From: Lethocerus indicus
Lineage: Eukaryota > Arthropoda > Insecta > Hemiptera > Belostomatidae
DNA: 64,000 nucleotides
Assembly (NCBI GenBank): GCA_019843655.1
Contig: JACDQD010000008.1
Location: forward strand, 11,380,442-11,444,441
Direction of reading: 5' to 3'
The notes beneath the pieces were generated by a model. It did not search any database. It was not told the origin of the DNA and saw nothing but the letters and a program-made list of their open reading frames with translations. The position numbers and the translations under genes were made by a program. The number at the start of each line of letters is the position of its first letter. Position 1 is the first letter of the stretch. Of this stretch, positions 52,082 through 63,609 are shown piece after piece.

Positions 52082-52215
52082 TATCGTGCGCGTTTGTTAT
52101 AAATATTATGTACGCTGTTTGATTGGAGTCCCTCAAGGCTTCAGAATATCATCAATCGATTATTCTATTCTCCTTAATGGTCTAGATATTGAAGTCACTG
52201 GTACTGTGGTATAGT
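52082..52215 (+). mobile_element. Reverse-transcriptase motif relic (non-LTR)
   Basis: The plus frame reads VRVCYKYYVRCLIGVPQGF and continues RISSIDYSILLNGLDI. GVPQG followed by a hydrophobic stretch ending in a Y-I/L-N-D-L-like motif is the conserved reverse-transcriptase block 4-5 context of non-LTR elements. Here the usual Asp appears as Gly in LNGL. Nothing upstream or downstream extends the match clearly, so the copy is very decayed or the likeness is accidental. It is 6 kb upstream of, and on the same strand as, the better preserved element end at 58.3 kb, and is probably a separate insertion. Confidence 0.35.
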
Positions 52216-52219
52216 TTCT

Positions 52220-54600
52220 GTTTAGGGGAAAATTTTCAGGAGGCTACAAATTTGCACAAAGTAAGTTGAGGACAGATATTTGAAAAAGTAATCCTGATTT
52301 CTAGAACCGCACTCAATTGTCTCAGGCTAGAATAAGTTCCGTCTCCAACAATTCGTTTATTTTCTCGGGAATCGTATTATCGGGATAACAGAGCATCTAA
52401 TTACCGGCCGGACACACCCAACTGGAAGGGGGCGAGTTGTCGGAACATGGGAAAACAGTCGTCAAGGAGGAAGGGACAATTAAAGGGGCTGGAAAAAGGC
52501 GAGGGACCCGATTAAATCGTGACTCCGCGGCCTCCAGTCACCTTGTGGGGGCCAGAATGAAACCGTCTCCGCCTCCCTAATGGCGCCAAATGCTGCCCGG
52601 CTCCCTCCCCCGCATATTTCAAAGCTCCCACTCCAATTATTCATTTCGCATTGTTTTTGTTCAATTTTTTTTCAGAGAAAGCGATCGGTTCTCCTTCGCG
52701 CTACGTGCCTAACAAATGAGCGTACACTGGTGGGTCAATTTATTGCTGGCAACCCCACTTGTCACCTTCCTCACAAATTGACAGTGGGAGTTTTTTTTTA
52801 TATTTCAACGTTCGTTTTCACGTCTCTACGGGGACATTAATATTGACCTTGAGTGCGACTAATCAGTAATTGCCGTCCCCGTTTACACCTGTTCCTATAT
52901 ATGGAGTCCCGGCGCAAGCCCGGCGTATACTTTATGCAATTTATTAACTCTGGTATGTGGGGCATGTCCGCGGACTTAGATTGACGGTTCGAATCCAGTT
53001 CGCGCTAAAACTATATTGCTCTGGGCGGACTGTGCGGTATAAACAGCAGGGTGGTCCCATGAGAACTAGGGTGCGCTATTATGGGAAGCGCTTCATTAAT
53101 TTTCTGAAGACGGCGAGAAGCCGAAGTCGGTTTGAGTGATTGTATTCTAAATGCACGCGGACCAACAATCGAGTATCTTAATAAAGAAGACGCTACTAAA
53201 TGGCTATTATATAATATTCAAGCCATATACACAGATAAATAATATCGTTAGAAACATTTCAGTACTAAAATATTCCCCGGAGAATGTAACTTGAGCTGTG
53301 ATCAACATTTGGCTTGACGGATTTATTTCTCTCTCCGCCGCGAAAGTTCCGTCTTGAGTTTCAGGCGGGACAACCGGTAAAACAACGGTACGAATATTTT
53401 GCACAAAGCCAGGAACAGCCTACGGCTCATTTCGTATTTTCGTCTGGTATCTCCGGCCGAGCGTGGTGAGCGCTCGCCTCCGAGCAAGTCGTTAGCCGGC
53501 GAAACAAGGCCCGACGCCCCAAACACAACTCTACGGACGCAATCAAAACTTTGACGAATTCACAACTGTGTCGCAGGCCTGCGTACGTACGCTTCCCGGA
53601 GCCGGCCGAGATACGATTATTGGGGGCCGGCGGAGGGAGGATCGATGAATAATTTTCATTGTTGAGCGGCGTACAATGCGCATAATTCATGCGGCGGAAG
53701 AAGAACTCTCTCGGCCGTCGAAAACTGATTGATGGCTGAGAGCGGGGGAGAGGCGGTTGAGCTTGTATCAATCATAAGGAATCTCCTCGGCCGCGGTCCC
53801 GGTAATAGAATTTCCGTTCCTGCGTGAAATCCTCCCCATTGGCGGTATCGCCCGCCTTATACTTCATACTTAGTGACCGTCAACGGTAAATCACTTGTGC
53901 CAAACGCGCTGAATAAATCAGGAAAGAAGAATGCCCCACTTGTAGCGATCCTTCGTGGCTCATACGATAATGAAATTTCGGGTTAGAGAGCTCGATAGCG
54001 GTATTTCATTTGTTTAAATTTAAATTGTGTTATAAATGAAATAAAAACGACCGAACGCATCAATATAAAAAAGTGTATCGCGTATGTGTTATTTTCATTT
54101 TTTATTGTAGGCTCGAAAATCTTATTACAATTTATCAGCAGTTTTACCTCCTGTGTAATGCTATATCTTATGTTACGACCAGCTGTAACCCAGATGTCGG
54201 TGGGTTTGCCGGGGCCCCAAAAAAGATCAATATACACGATGAAAAATATTTTCTGCCACAGTTTTTAAGGATACACAAAGATAACGTATTTTTTAAATCG
54301 ATCGCTACAAAAATTATTCGTTACTTGTACATGAAACATACGTGAGACTTGTCTTATCGTAAGTATTCGATGTTCCATGAACTAAAGCCACATGAAATAA
54401 ACATATTTTTTAAAGAGCCAATCTATGAAATTCCTGCAGTATAGGCAATACCATTTCATTTTCTATAATATTAACAATAATAATAATGTATACTTGTCTG
54501 ATTAGCAAGAATCCACCTTATTCTTCTAAAATAATTTAGTTTAGAATATTTTATCGAAGCAATATTAGGCCAATATCAGAGCGGTGATGACTATCATATT
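52220..54600. other. Non-coding, GC islands
   Basis: CpG-rich islands lie at about 52380-52620, 52900-53130 and 53300-53840, with AT-rich DNA beyond. The 53.3-53.8 kb island carries overlapping minus frames (67 and 114 codons) with no recognised domain. A third match to the 23.5/23.7 kb motif core (CGATGAATAATTT) lies at 53643-53655. Confidence 0.5.
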
Positions 54601-54634
54601 AACATAATTTTATCTTCCAATCTGGTTTATACAG

Positions 54635-54867
54635 TGCAGAAGTGGAGGGGCGGCGACAATGCGAAGGCGGGCAGAAAAGCAGTACCTGAAGTACCTGAAC
54701 AACAGCGCTCGCGGCCTCTCAGTTTTGGGAAGGAGGTACTGCATTGAGCACGAGTGCCAGGCAACAGTCGGCCGGGCCATAGCCCGCGTCATATACCTGG
54801 CCAACATGGACTTCAGTAAGGCGATTACGCTCAAATGCTACGTCAAGCACTTCTTGCGTGTCATCAG
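54635..54867 (+). CDS. Putative exon, unrecognised protein
   Basis: The block is about 55% GC in a surrounding of about 30% GC. It is bounded by a TCCAATCTGGTTTATACAG acceptor and an ATCAG|GTACAC donor. The plus frame is open from the acceptor (CRSGGAAT, then the first Met at 54659) to the donor, ending with two bases of a split codon. GC at codon position 3 is about 70% against about 40% at position 2, the pattern of real coding DNA. The protein is basic (RRRAEKQYLKYLNN near the start, later CIEHECQATVGRAIARV and ANMDFSKAITLKCYVKHF). I recognise no family. It is on the opposite strand to the 42.5 and 62.3 kb blocks and lies between them, so it could be an exon of a nested gene or a degenerating retrocopy. 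A start at the internal ATG or at a second AG (54639) is possible. Confidence 0.45.
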
Positions 54868-54899
54868 GTACACCCCGCTCTTAAAATATAAATAACCGA

Positions 54900-57800
54900 C
54901 AAGATACCGAAACGAATAATCTTAGTTCTCCCGGCTTCAGAGTACTTATATCGAGGTCTGATGATAAGGTGGTGTTTTTACTAGAGATCCCTTAAGCCCT
55001 CAAAATCTGCTAAGTAGCTAAGTACTTGCTAAGTTCAAATACTGTTAACAGGCGATGCGAAAATCGGGTGCAGAGGAGGGCCATACTCGAGCAGATAGGT
55101 CACGACCTCGACCGCGCTTATTACGAACTCCTCAATCCGGAAACGGACGGTTGAAAACCAAAGTGAAAGCTTTTTTGTGGTCACGCGCATTGGTCCCATA
55201 CATGGGGCGCTTTTCCAACATCGAAAGATTTTACGTATGTTATCCCCCGATTTTTAATTAAACAGCGCCTTATGGAAAGAATTCTATAATAAATACTTAA
55301 TGTATTATTTATATCGACTGATGCTCTACTACTTTAAAAGGCGTTTACATGGAGGACAGGAGGAACAGATTAGTTGGTCCTTAAATACACTTAACTGACG
55401 ACAGTTATCGTAACTGAAATGTTTAGATAGAATTCATTTAAGGTATATACATACATTCCTTGAAGGCCTTACACATTTTTAAGGTAGTTATGTATATTTG
55501 AAGTACGAATAACTGCTTATAAAATGATAAGCGTAGGTTATCGACATTCAAAAAGGGAATTCAAAACCTAGTGATATCCTATCCACATAAGTTTTCGAAA
55601 TGAAACAAAAGTCCTTGCTGAAGACGAATGGAATAAAAGAATACGTAAATGTAAATTCACTGAAAAATAATCATTTAAGAAACAGAGCTATTTCATATGT
55701 CAAGCATCGTACCCGATAATTATTGCGTCACGATCAAAAATATTAATGGGTCTCTTATTTTTCCAAAACCAAAACCATCTAATCGTGCTAAACCGTCCTA
55801 AAATTTCACTCAGCATTTGCATAAAAAAACAATAACTATCCTGTCCCGAGCTATTAAACGGGAATAAGATTTTAACATTGTTTTATTAACGACTGAAATA
55901 GTTTATAAATTGTCACCGCCGCTTATAACAGCGATTAGGCCAACTGCCCAGTCCGAAAGGTCGTGCTCTAATTACAATAAGGAAAATGGCCTTTGCATTT
56001 GAGGACTGGAAGCCATTTAATATGGTAATCAGCTCCAGCCCAATTTAAGTCAAATGTCTCAGTATATAATGAACTGGGACACTTCTATTGCACCGTTTAC
56101 ACATTGAATGAGAAGGAAAATATAGACGGTTTCTATATTTCTACTTTTAGAGTTATACTCTATAATGCAATAATATCTAATAATAACTATAATCTAACTT
56201 AAAATTAGAAAGAAGCACAACCCAATTTATGATATTGTAAAAGCGTAATTATATAATTGTTAAATGGTGTCCGTTTTTCCTTTTACAGTTTTGAAAACTT
56301 TTGCTCTATGTTGTAATCGAATTATAGTCGACGTTCAATTGCATATTGAGAAAGTAATACAATCTTTTTTAAACCGCAATTTAGTCAAGAACTAAAAGTT
56401 GTACGTTATTTATTGAATAATAAAATCATTTTAAATTACGTGGTTCACACAATAACCCGTTTATCGGACTAATCAAAGTATCTAAGTAACTAAGTTACGT
56501 TGTTATAAATATTTGAAATTTTTACGTTTTTAATGTTAAATATTAATTTAGTAATATATTTAATTATAACCGAATTACACTAAAGGATTAATATATCTCA
56601 AGGAAATGCGGGATATTGAAGTAGACGAATCATGATTTGAAATTATGTACAGCTTGCCGGCACGAAGTTTATATACTGGCAAATTTAGAGTGTTTCACTC
56701 CTGGAAGTGGAGCTACACTGACAACAAGCCATTGAAATTCAAAACGTGGCGTGATCCACCGATCTTTCACGGTGTAAGGGCACACGAATGAGCCGCCTCG
56801 TAATTACGACGTTTCGGTAGCCGGTGAACTATAAAACGCGAAGTTTCCCAGTTTCAAAACACTATTCGGGCCTTCTATAATTCAGGCCTCCCGGAACATG
56901 GGCCGAACTCTTGCTCAGATACGTTTATACGAGACGAAAGCCGTCGGAAAATTGCCGCGGAACGCCCAATTTTCCGCCGGTATGGGAGAACATTGAAGCT
57001 TGGTCACGAAATAAACCGACTTAAGGCTCATGAATGTATTCAGGGCTATCTAACAAGAACAACCGACCCCTTCAACGAGTAGGAAAGTAAAGGGTTTTCA
57101 GGAATAGCAAGTGGCAACAACCGGAGTCATCAGTTAGTATAATCTCGCGTTGTGTACTTGTGAGTACTAATGTTATACTATTTTCAAATACTACAATAAA
57201 ATCCAATACCTCCGGCTCAAAATTCCTACCTCGAACCTTCATTACACTAAATCCGTCCTCATGTTCAACTATATAGTCTGTCTAATAGACGCTGAATTGA
57301 TCATTCATAACATGAAATGGCATAACAGGCCACAGTAAAATATTTATGCAAGCCCGCTGCCAATTTTAGGCCTTTCAACAATGATAATGACAGAACATAC
57401 GATTGACATTCGAAACTTTCACAGACCCTCTCACCACTTCCTATAGAAGAATAAAATGAAATTTATTTATTGACACAACGATTCGGCGTATGTGATGGGG
57501 TTTTCGTCAATGCTCCTGATAGGAAATGTGAGCGCTAAAAGGTTTCGGGAATTGAAAAATCCATAATCCGAGCTGTAACTCGGAATGAATCGAGGGTGAA
57601 AAAAGTGTGGTGAATTCTCCGCTTCTTCACATATATAATGGAATGTTGGAACACTTAACATGATATTTACATATATAATTAAATTGCCGGGGGTGGTTCT
57701 CGGAAACTCTATGGCCGAACCCGGAGCGAGGAAAACGCCACGGGATTGACCCGGAGTTTTTCCGAGCGGCGCTAAGAGGCGTAATGTTCTTCAGAAAGGG

Positions 57801-58160
57801 GAATTAAGGAAACTCGTCTGGTGGCCGATTTCCGGCAAAGGGAAAGGAAGGGAGTCGAGGAGTGGAAATGGGGGGGGGGAAGCGGGAGGGGCAGAAAGAA
57901 GAACGAGGAGGCCACAATTGGAGGAGTTAAAAGTGGAGGCCGGAATGGAAGGGCGGTCCGTCAATCGCAGACAATCCGCCGGATTAGCTGTCAAGGTAAC
58001 CCAGTTAAAAGCGACGCCCGAACCGGGTTTTGCATTACGCGGCCGAGAGACCAGCCCGCGGCCAAACGCCCGTTTTAATCAGTTCTCAACGCGCTACCCC
58101 GGTGTTCAGAAATTGGGAATCAGAAAACCAAAATTTTGTTTGTTCCATATTAAAAAAATT
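54900..58160. other. Non-coding, mostly AT-rich
   Basis: No gene is recognised. The stretch 55260-56640 is very AT-rich. A more complex patch at 56640-57020 includes a perfect 10-bp hairpin. A G/A-rich island at 57690-58110 has a G-run near 57870 and open frames without features. Confidence 0.5.
56945..56976. repeat. Perfect 10-bp hairpin
   Basis: CGGAAAATTG (56945-56954) and CAATTTTCCG (56967-56976) are perfect inverted copies around a 12-bp GC-rich loop. No terminator, tRNA or known RNA is recognised. Confidence 0.55.
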
Positions 58161-58259
58161 ACGATTTGACTTTCGCCCGAATTTACATGCAATACAATGA
58201 GAAAAGAAAAAATAAAGTAGCACATATATACGATATTAAGTACAATAGTATAGGAGCCC

Positions 58260-58787
58260 CCGGCGACGAAACAATGTACATTACTACTAAGACTCCTCGA
58301 CTACAGATCAAAACTATCACTCTCAAACAAATTATTAATTTACAACTGCGTACTGAAACCTATTTGGGCCTACGGAATCGAACTGTGGCGATCCGCCAAG
58401 CCGTCTTCTCTTATAGACTCCAATCCTTGCAATCCATAATCCTTCGAAAAATTACTAACGCCCCACCTTATGTCTCTAACAGAATAATCCACAATGACCT
58501 AAAAGTCCCATTCCTTCGAGAATTAGCAGCTTCCCGGTATAAATCCTTCCATTCCAATCCCTTAATTCGACAACTTTCCTCGCTTCTCCTTCCCGAAAAT
58601 CCCGTGCGTCGCCTAAAGCGGAGATGGCCATGCGATTTCCTTACGACCTGAGTAAGGGCAGGAGCGGGATCATTGGGTGGCTTCTCCGTCAAGAGTTCAG
58701 TGAGTGAGTTTTAAGTCAGAGCACTGTCACTAGATATAATCTAAAAATTGTAGTTGTGACTATACCAATAAATGAAGAAAAAAAAGT
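58260..58787 (+). mobile_element. Jockey-clade non-LTR retrotransposon, 3' end (decayed)
   Basis: This is the C-terminal end of an ORF2 (reverse transcriptase protein). In one frame (about 58260-58410) it reads ...RSKLSLSNKLLIYNCVLKP, then IWAYGIELW, the conserved segment after the RT domain of Jockey-type elements. In a second frame (about 58415-58651) it continues LQSLQSIILRKITNAPPYVSN, then IIHNDLKVPFLREL, and ends RRLKRRWPCDFLT before a TGA, the standard C-terminus of the clade. The break between frames near 58410 shows it is a pseudogene. About 130 bp of 3' UTR lead to AATAAATGAAG and an A-rich tail (about 58774-58785). It is 5'-truncated: no endonuclease or catalytic RT motifs are seen upstream. 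5' truncation is normal for this class, which inserts by target-primed reverse transcription. Confidence 0.8.
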
Positions 58788-58799
58788 TCCACTTTTCAC

Positions 58800-61700
58800 C
58801 CACACAGCTAGTTGCTAAGTATATGAGAGTAATTTTCACTTATGGAACACACATGAGAGAATTAACTGAAAGGAAACAAAAATGTATAAATTATTCCCTT
58901 ATTTTACGATTTCTCAGCCTTTCTCTTATTTCCTCCTTTAAACATCCCTAGAAACCCTCCCACTTAATTTAGAGAGCAATCATTGGAAGGGTTGCTTGCA
59001 GTGAAAAATTACTAACTCCTCAGGGAATTGTGTATCACATAAATGTCGTATACGGTGTTTCGGTACCCCATTGTTTTTTCATATGCTAGATATTTAAAGG
59101 TTGAAAACCGTAACATTATTCAGGTCGACATCGGGTAGGACGACTCGACGATAACAGGCGTAATTTAACAGGGCGCGATTCCGGGTAAAGAGACGGTTTT
59201 AGAAAACCGAATTTTAGCTGAGTGAAGTAACTGGGCAAATGGAGAGGAAGAAAATTGAATTGTCGAACCGATCCCTCTTCAGTTAGGGGAAAGGCGACCG
59301 CGGGCGTTCCGTCCCGGCCCCAGAGATAAATTATTCCCATTATTTACTTCTTCGGAAAGAGGTCTCGTTTCCGCGTGCGCTGAATCATTAGAGCGGCTCG
59401 ATGATGAGAAACCTCACGGCATATTTACAATTATACAGCGAATTGTTCGACGTTCGATCACACGAGCCAGAGATAGCTGCTACTGGAACGTGACAATTGG
59501 CGATGACACGTGAAACTTGAAAGGGAAACAGTTGCACTCCACGCGCTTTATATGCATGCCAGCTTTCTATAAGTCAAATAGAAGAATGAAATCAACTATG
59601 ACCGACAGAAAAGGATTTATAATAAACGCAATGTTGGTTAACCCAATTATAAAACTTGGATTATTTAAACGTTGTGAGCCAAACCAATATTATGAGTGTG
59701 CATGTGTGAGTTTAATCACAGTGGCCTTCCAATTTATACTCCCGACACCAAAATACGATCATGAAAAAGTATAAAAAAATTATTGTCCTAATTATTTAAT
59801 TGTTTAATTGTGCGTGGTCTCTTTTTGGGGTTTGAAATATTTGCTCCATTGTTTAATCATCAAAATAGTATAAATATTCTTAACATCCCCATAGCACTTT
59901 TTATATAATTATTATAAATATCAGTAAGAATAATCCACGAAATAAATAACTAATAGCGTTAAACGAATATATGGGAAAATGTGAGAAAATGTCCGACTTC
60001 AGACGTCAATCAATAACCAGAGGAAAAAATTGCCCATTCATTTACATTATTCTACCATTTACTCGACGAAGGGGATTGGCGAAATGATGAATTGCCCTGG
60101 CAGATATGAATGGAACAGTAGGTATTATTCGGACTATAGGCTTATTATTATGTGCTCGATGGAGGGCCTCGTAGCACCCCTAATCCCTGCATCATCATGA
60201 CGTTTATAATGGAGAACGAAATTACCCTCGTATTTAATACAGCGATCGTATTTTGAAGGGCCCAGTTTTATCAAATCGCTTGAATAAAGTTTGGGTATAA
60301 AGGGACATATTGTAAACAAATATTCGCCGGCCCAATCGGAATTAATAAATTCAGTCCGGTTTCCTTCTTATGTACAGTTCCAGATGTAATAAACGTTTAT
60401 TAGTTAGTCCCCGGTAACGGTTGAGGGCCTGTCAACACGAAATACGTCCCAGCGGACTTCGTACACTTGTTAATTAGTGTAGTAAACATTTAATTTACTT
60501 TGAAATCGCATCTACTAAATGGATTTTAAAAAGATTCTTAACTCACGAGTCATTTGACTAATGAGATCAAGATAGTTCCAGTGCAATATACGGAAACGTT
60601 TCAAATGAATTAGTCCGGATCTAATATGTCAAATTTGATGATAAATTGGATTTCAACAGCCATAAAGTAAATTCCGGCATAACCTCGAATCCATTTAATA
60701 TACTTTCAGATTACAGTACAGAAAATTATGAGATATTTCTGTTTTGCACGACGGAGTTACATAGAAATTTATAGCAAATTATGTGATGCCTTCAATGCAG
60801 CATTCGGATGAGTTTTTCTTCAACACATATTCAATAGAGTGTTTAAGCGGTTTCCTTCGGCCATATTATTTTTTTAGGCATCGAAAAATCACTCGGGTGT
60901 TTAATTTAATGAAAGTAGTAATGGACCTACCGCATATAAGTCGGAGAAGGGTATGGGAGGGGGGTCGGGGGCGCCAGACTTCAGATTAGGGAAGTGGACG
61001 ATAGGCGTAAGGGGTATAAAACCGAAAGGTTCCCCTCCGGCTAGAGAGTTTTATATCGGTTGACGGGGGCATCGAAATTGCTGGGAGCGAGCCGGGGTTT
61101 GACGAGCGGCTGAACACTGCACAGACTTCCCTACGCTAAACAGTCTCCTCCCGGTACGGATTGACGACCCCATAAGGTTTACTGGCGGCTGGCGGCCGGG
61201 AGGTTATTCGAGTGGTGCGGCGACACACAGCCCTCCAGTAAACAACGGCGGTCATTAAAAAACGGCGATTGACAGCAGTCTGTACGAGAAACGAGTCATT
61301 GCTCCGATACTGGGAAGACGATGAAAGTAGTAAAGCTGCTATTCAAAGAAAGAGGTTAGGCAGAATGCAATTCGTTTCCACGAGCAGCTACGGTATCGAA
61401 ATATTCTTCAGATTTTACAATAGTTTAATTACTATAAGAGCACTCGGTTATTGTTATTCTATAATTCTTTCCTACTCACTAACTAGTCGTACGTGGCGAG
61501 AAACCGACCAGATAAAATTTTTTTAGTCCATTCTCTCTTCTGGCTAACTTGTGTGAATGTTCGGGCTAATTTTTGCCATTGTTTCTGAGCAAAACACCCA
61601 ATCCCCGTCCACCGACCACAAAAACATAGTTCACATCAAATTTCTAATCGGATGTTTACGAAACAATCGGGGAATAAAATGCAGCAATATTTCGACTGCT

Positions 61701-62320
61701 TTCGAAATATGTCTATTGTACGTACTGCCGCGTTGTATAAGTCAGGTTATCGGTAGCGGTACCTGAAACAATCGCATCGGGACAGTGCTCCGGAGTGTCC
61801 CTATGACCGGGATTAGTGGGCCCCTTATCGGCGGCGTTGCGTCCGCACTCCCGCCGTCCCGGGCCCCCGGAGCGGTTTAAGGCGGAAATGGGGATAAATT
61901 AACGAGCCTTAAGCCGGAGGGATGTGCCGTCGTGAAGGGAGGGAAAAGCGGCCATAAATCCTGCCAAGGGACCGACCGAGGGCGATTCGTCGCCAATAAA
62001 CTTGTGACGTAGCGGCCACGCTAACCGATACGACTTTCCCTCCGCCCGCTTCACTTTTTCATCCCCTTCGATGGACAAAAAAATATAATCCCCTTCTTAC
62101 TTCGGCCGGTAGCCGCCAGTCGTTAATTGGGACCACCCTTCTATTTCAAATATACGTCACGTGCATGCTGGCGGTATATCCAATATACTAAAGGTATTTC
62201 CAATATCTTAGATATTTTACTGCAGTCAAGTCTTGGGTCGCGTGGGTTACCACGGCCAACCACCAAAGAACCAAAGAAGAGAGAAGAAATGTGTTAAATG
62301 AGTACTTATAATTGCACTTT
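58800..62320. other. Non-coding, no gene recognised
   Basis: AT-rich DNA includes GC-rich islands at about 59100-59340, 60950-61260 and 61780-62060. No domain, splice-bounded frame or RNA gene is recognised. Small imperfect repeats (GGTATATCCAATATACTAAA / GGTATTTCCAATATCTTA) lie at about 62172-62210. Confidence 0.5.
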
Positions 62321-62322
62321 AC

Positions 62323-62455
62323 CTTTGACAAGAGACGAGGGCTAATCCATTGGCTGACGTCCTCCGTGTTGGTCTCGAAAGTCCCCGCTTTCGAAGTGAG
62401 GATTTGCATTTCGATTTTTTGCTCGCGCTCGACCGCATCCTCCGACAATTTGAGT
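62323..62455 (-). CDS. Putative internal exon, unrecognised protein
   Basis: The minus-strand block of 133 nt has acceptor CGAATTGTTTCAG and donor TCAAAG|GTAAAG. It starts with the last base of a split codon, has 44 open codons and ends in phase 0. The frame reads LKLSEDAVEREQKIEMQ, then SKAGTFETNTEDVSQWI and ends PRLLSK: charged, probably helical or coiled at the start, with no membrane segment. GC at codon position 3 is about 66% against 36% at position 2, which supports this frame. A second frame is also open but is Ser/Lys/Arg-rich and does not fit the next block. Phase 0 at the donor matches the phase-0 start of the 42521-42624 block. The upstream exon would lie beyond 62456 or outside the window. 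The family is not recognised. Confidence 0.55.
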
Positions 62456-62779
62456 CTGAAACAATTCGACGAATTTATAAGTAAATCAAACCGATCAGTT
62501 CAGAGAAAATACTGATAGCATTATGAGGCCTATATTAATAAATACGTATGATCAGAGCGATTCCAAAGTGAATGTATAACAATGTTCCCAGATTCTTGTT
62601 GAATAACCTCATGTTTACTAGTTGAGTAAAGTAAACGAACAAAAGTTACGCCCTTTTCACAACGATACTTCACTGTTAGGCGGGAGGTATATGGCGGGAC
62701 ATCAAAACCTTGCTCCCTTGCCGTAGAGTTACTCTTTTTATTGGGGCCGTTACGGTTGGAGGAGATTTAAAATCGCTCA

Positions 62780-62849
62780 AAGGAGGAGGGCGGCGTCGAG
62801 AACAACCCCTTAACACTTAGGCCTAAGTAGGGGTTGATGTAACGCGCCA
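62780..62849. repeat. Palindromic duplicated module, copy 1
   Basis: AAGGAGGAGGGCG followed by ACACTTAGGCCTAAGT and GGGGTTGATGTAACGCGCCA. The second part (62813-62849) matches 63572-63609 with five substitutions, all transitions, and one indel. The copy contains a hairpin: AACCCCT (62804-62810) pairs with AGGGGTT (62829-62835), enclosing the perfect palindrome ACTTAGGCCTAAGT (62815-62828). No gene product or known repeat family is recognised. Confidence 0.6.
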
Positions 62850-62899
62850 TAATCGTGTTTTATGCGATCGTGGGGGCAGTGTGCAATATGCGCTCCTGT

Positions 62900-63540
62900 A
62901 TTCATCCGTTCACCCCGACGCCTACGCGAGAGTGATTAATCCTCTCGAAGTAGTGTCATTCGTGTCATTTAAACAACTAACTTCTATTGCTTGTCTTTGA
63001 AGAGAAATTTGTGATTTCTCATCTTTCCCGCACACACCCTGTGAGGAAGTTTATTAGTTTTCCCCTTGAAAACTAATACATAAATACACAGTACACTGCA
63101 GCATAGTTGACTCTTACTGTTTAGTGACAGTAAGAGTTCTGACTTTAATACCGCAGCCTACGAGTTTCATAAAATATAAAATATCGAGGTTTGAATTACC
63201 GCCAAATCGATCGAATATTATAACGATTATTGATTTTGTTATACGTTCCCCAAAATATAAATTCCGATTGTCGGTCCTAAATTGAGACCACAAGCCTGGA
63301 AAATTATGAAACCTCATCGTAAGAGGAAAGAAATCTAAAAAAAAGGAGGACAACGCCACCAGCTGGAGGGAGGCCAATTTCGTCCTCCATCTTAGCAATT
63401 GAAGGATTAGAAACTAGTAGCCATTAGAGGGGGTCCCCCTGTCAAAGAAAGAGGTTGAATCGCACTCCAAATTAATTTCGGGGCTCGACGACGGCTTATT
63501 ATTCACTTTTATTTAGAGCGAAACTCCGGTCCGTGGAGGA
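62900..63540. other. Non-coding, nothing recognised
   Basis: Mixed-composition DNA between the two module copies. The 94-codon minus frame at 63114-63398 has no coding features. Confidence 0.5.
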
Positions 63541-63554
63541 AGAAGGGTTCTGCG

Positions 63555-63609
63555 AAGGGAGGAGGGCGCCGACACTCAGGCCTTAAGTGGGGGTCGGTGT
63601 AACACGCCA
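63555..63609. repeat. Palindromic duplicated module, copy 2
   Basis: AAGGGAGGAGGGCG, then ACACTCAGGCCTTAAGTGGG and GTCGGTGTAACACGCCA. It is the same module as 62780-62849, about 760 bp away in the same orientation, with a shorter gap between the two parts. A hairpin is again possible but built with different bases: CCGA (63569-63572) pairs with TCGG (63594-63597), and CACT-AGG pairs with CCT-AGTG inside. The 91- and 104-codon minus frames over and after this copy are not called. Confidence 0.6.

Larger units (their letters stand above)
42625..62322 (-). other. Putative 19.7-kb intron
   Basis: If the minus-strand blocks at 62323-62455 and 42521-42624 are consecutive exons, the DNA between them is a phase-0 intron starting GTAAAG and ending TTTTGCAG. 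It would contain a foldback repeat (about 44.0-44.3 kb), a duplicated module (44.5-45.0 kb), a GA microsatellite (49.3 kb), two retrotransposon relics (52.1 and 58.3 kb) and a plus-strand exon-like block (54.6 kb). Further exons could be hidden within it. The link rests on phase compatibility and strand only. Confidence 0.3.

Noticed and set aside
52985..53000. GGTTCGAATCC, a tRNA T-arm-like sequence
   Set aside because: The flanking bases do not form a T-stem, and no acceptor or anticodon arms can be built.
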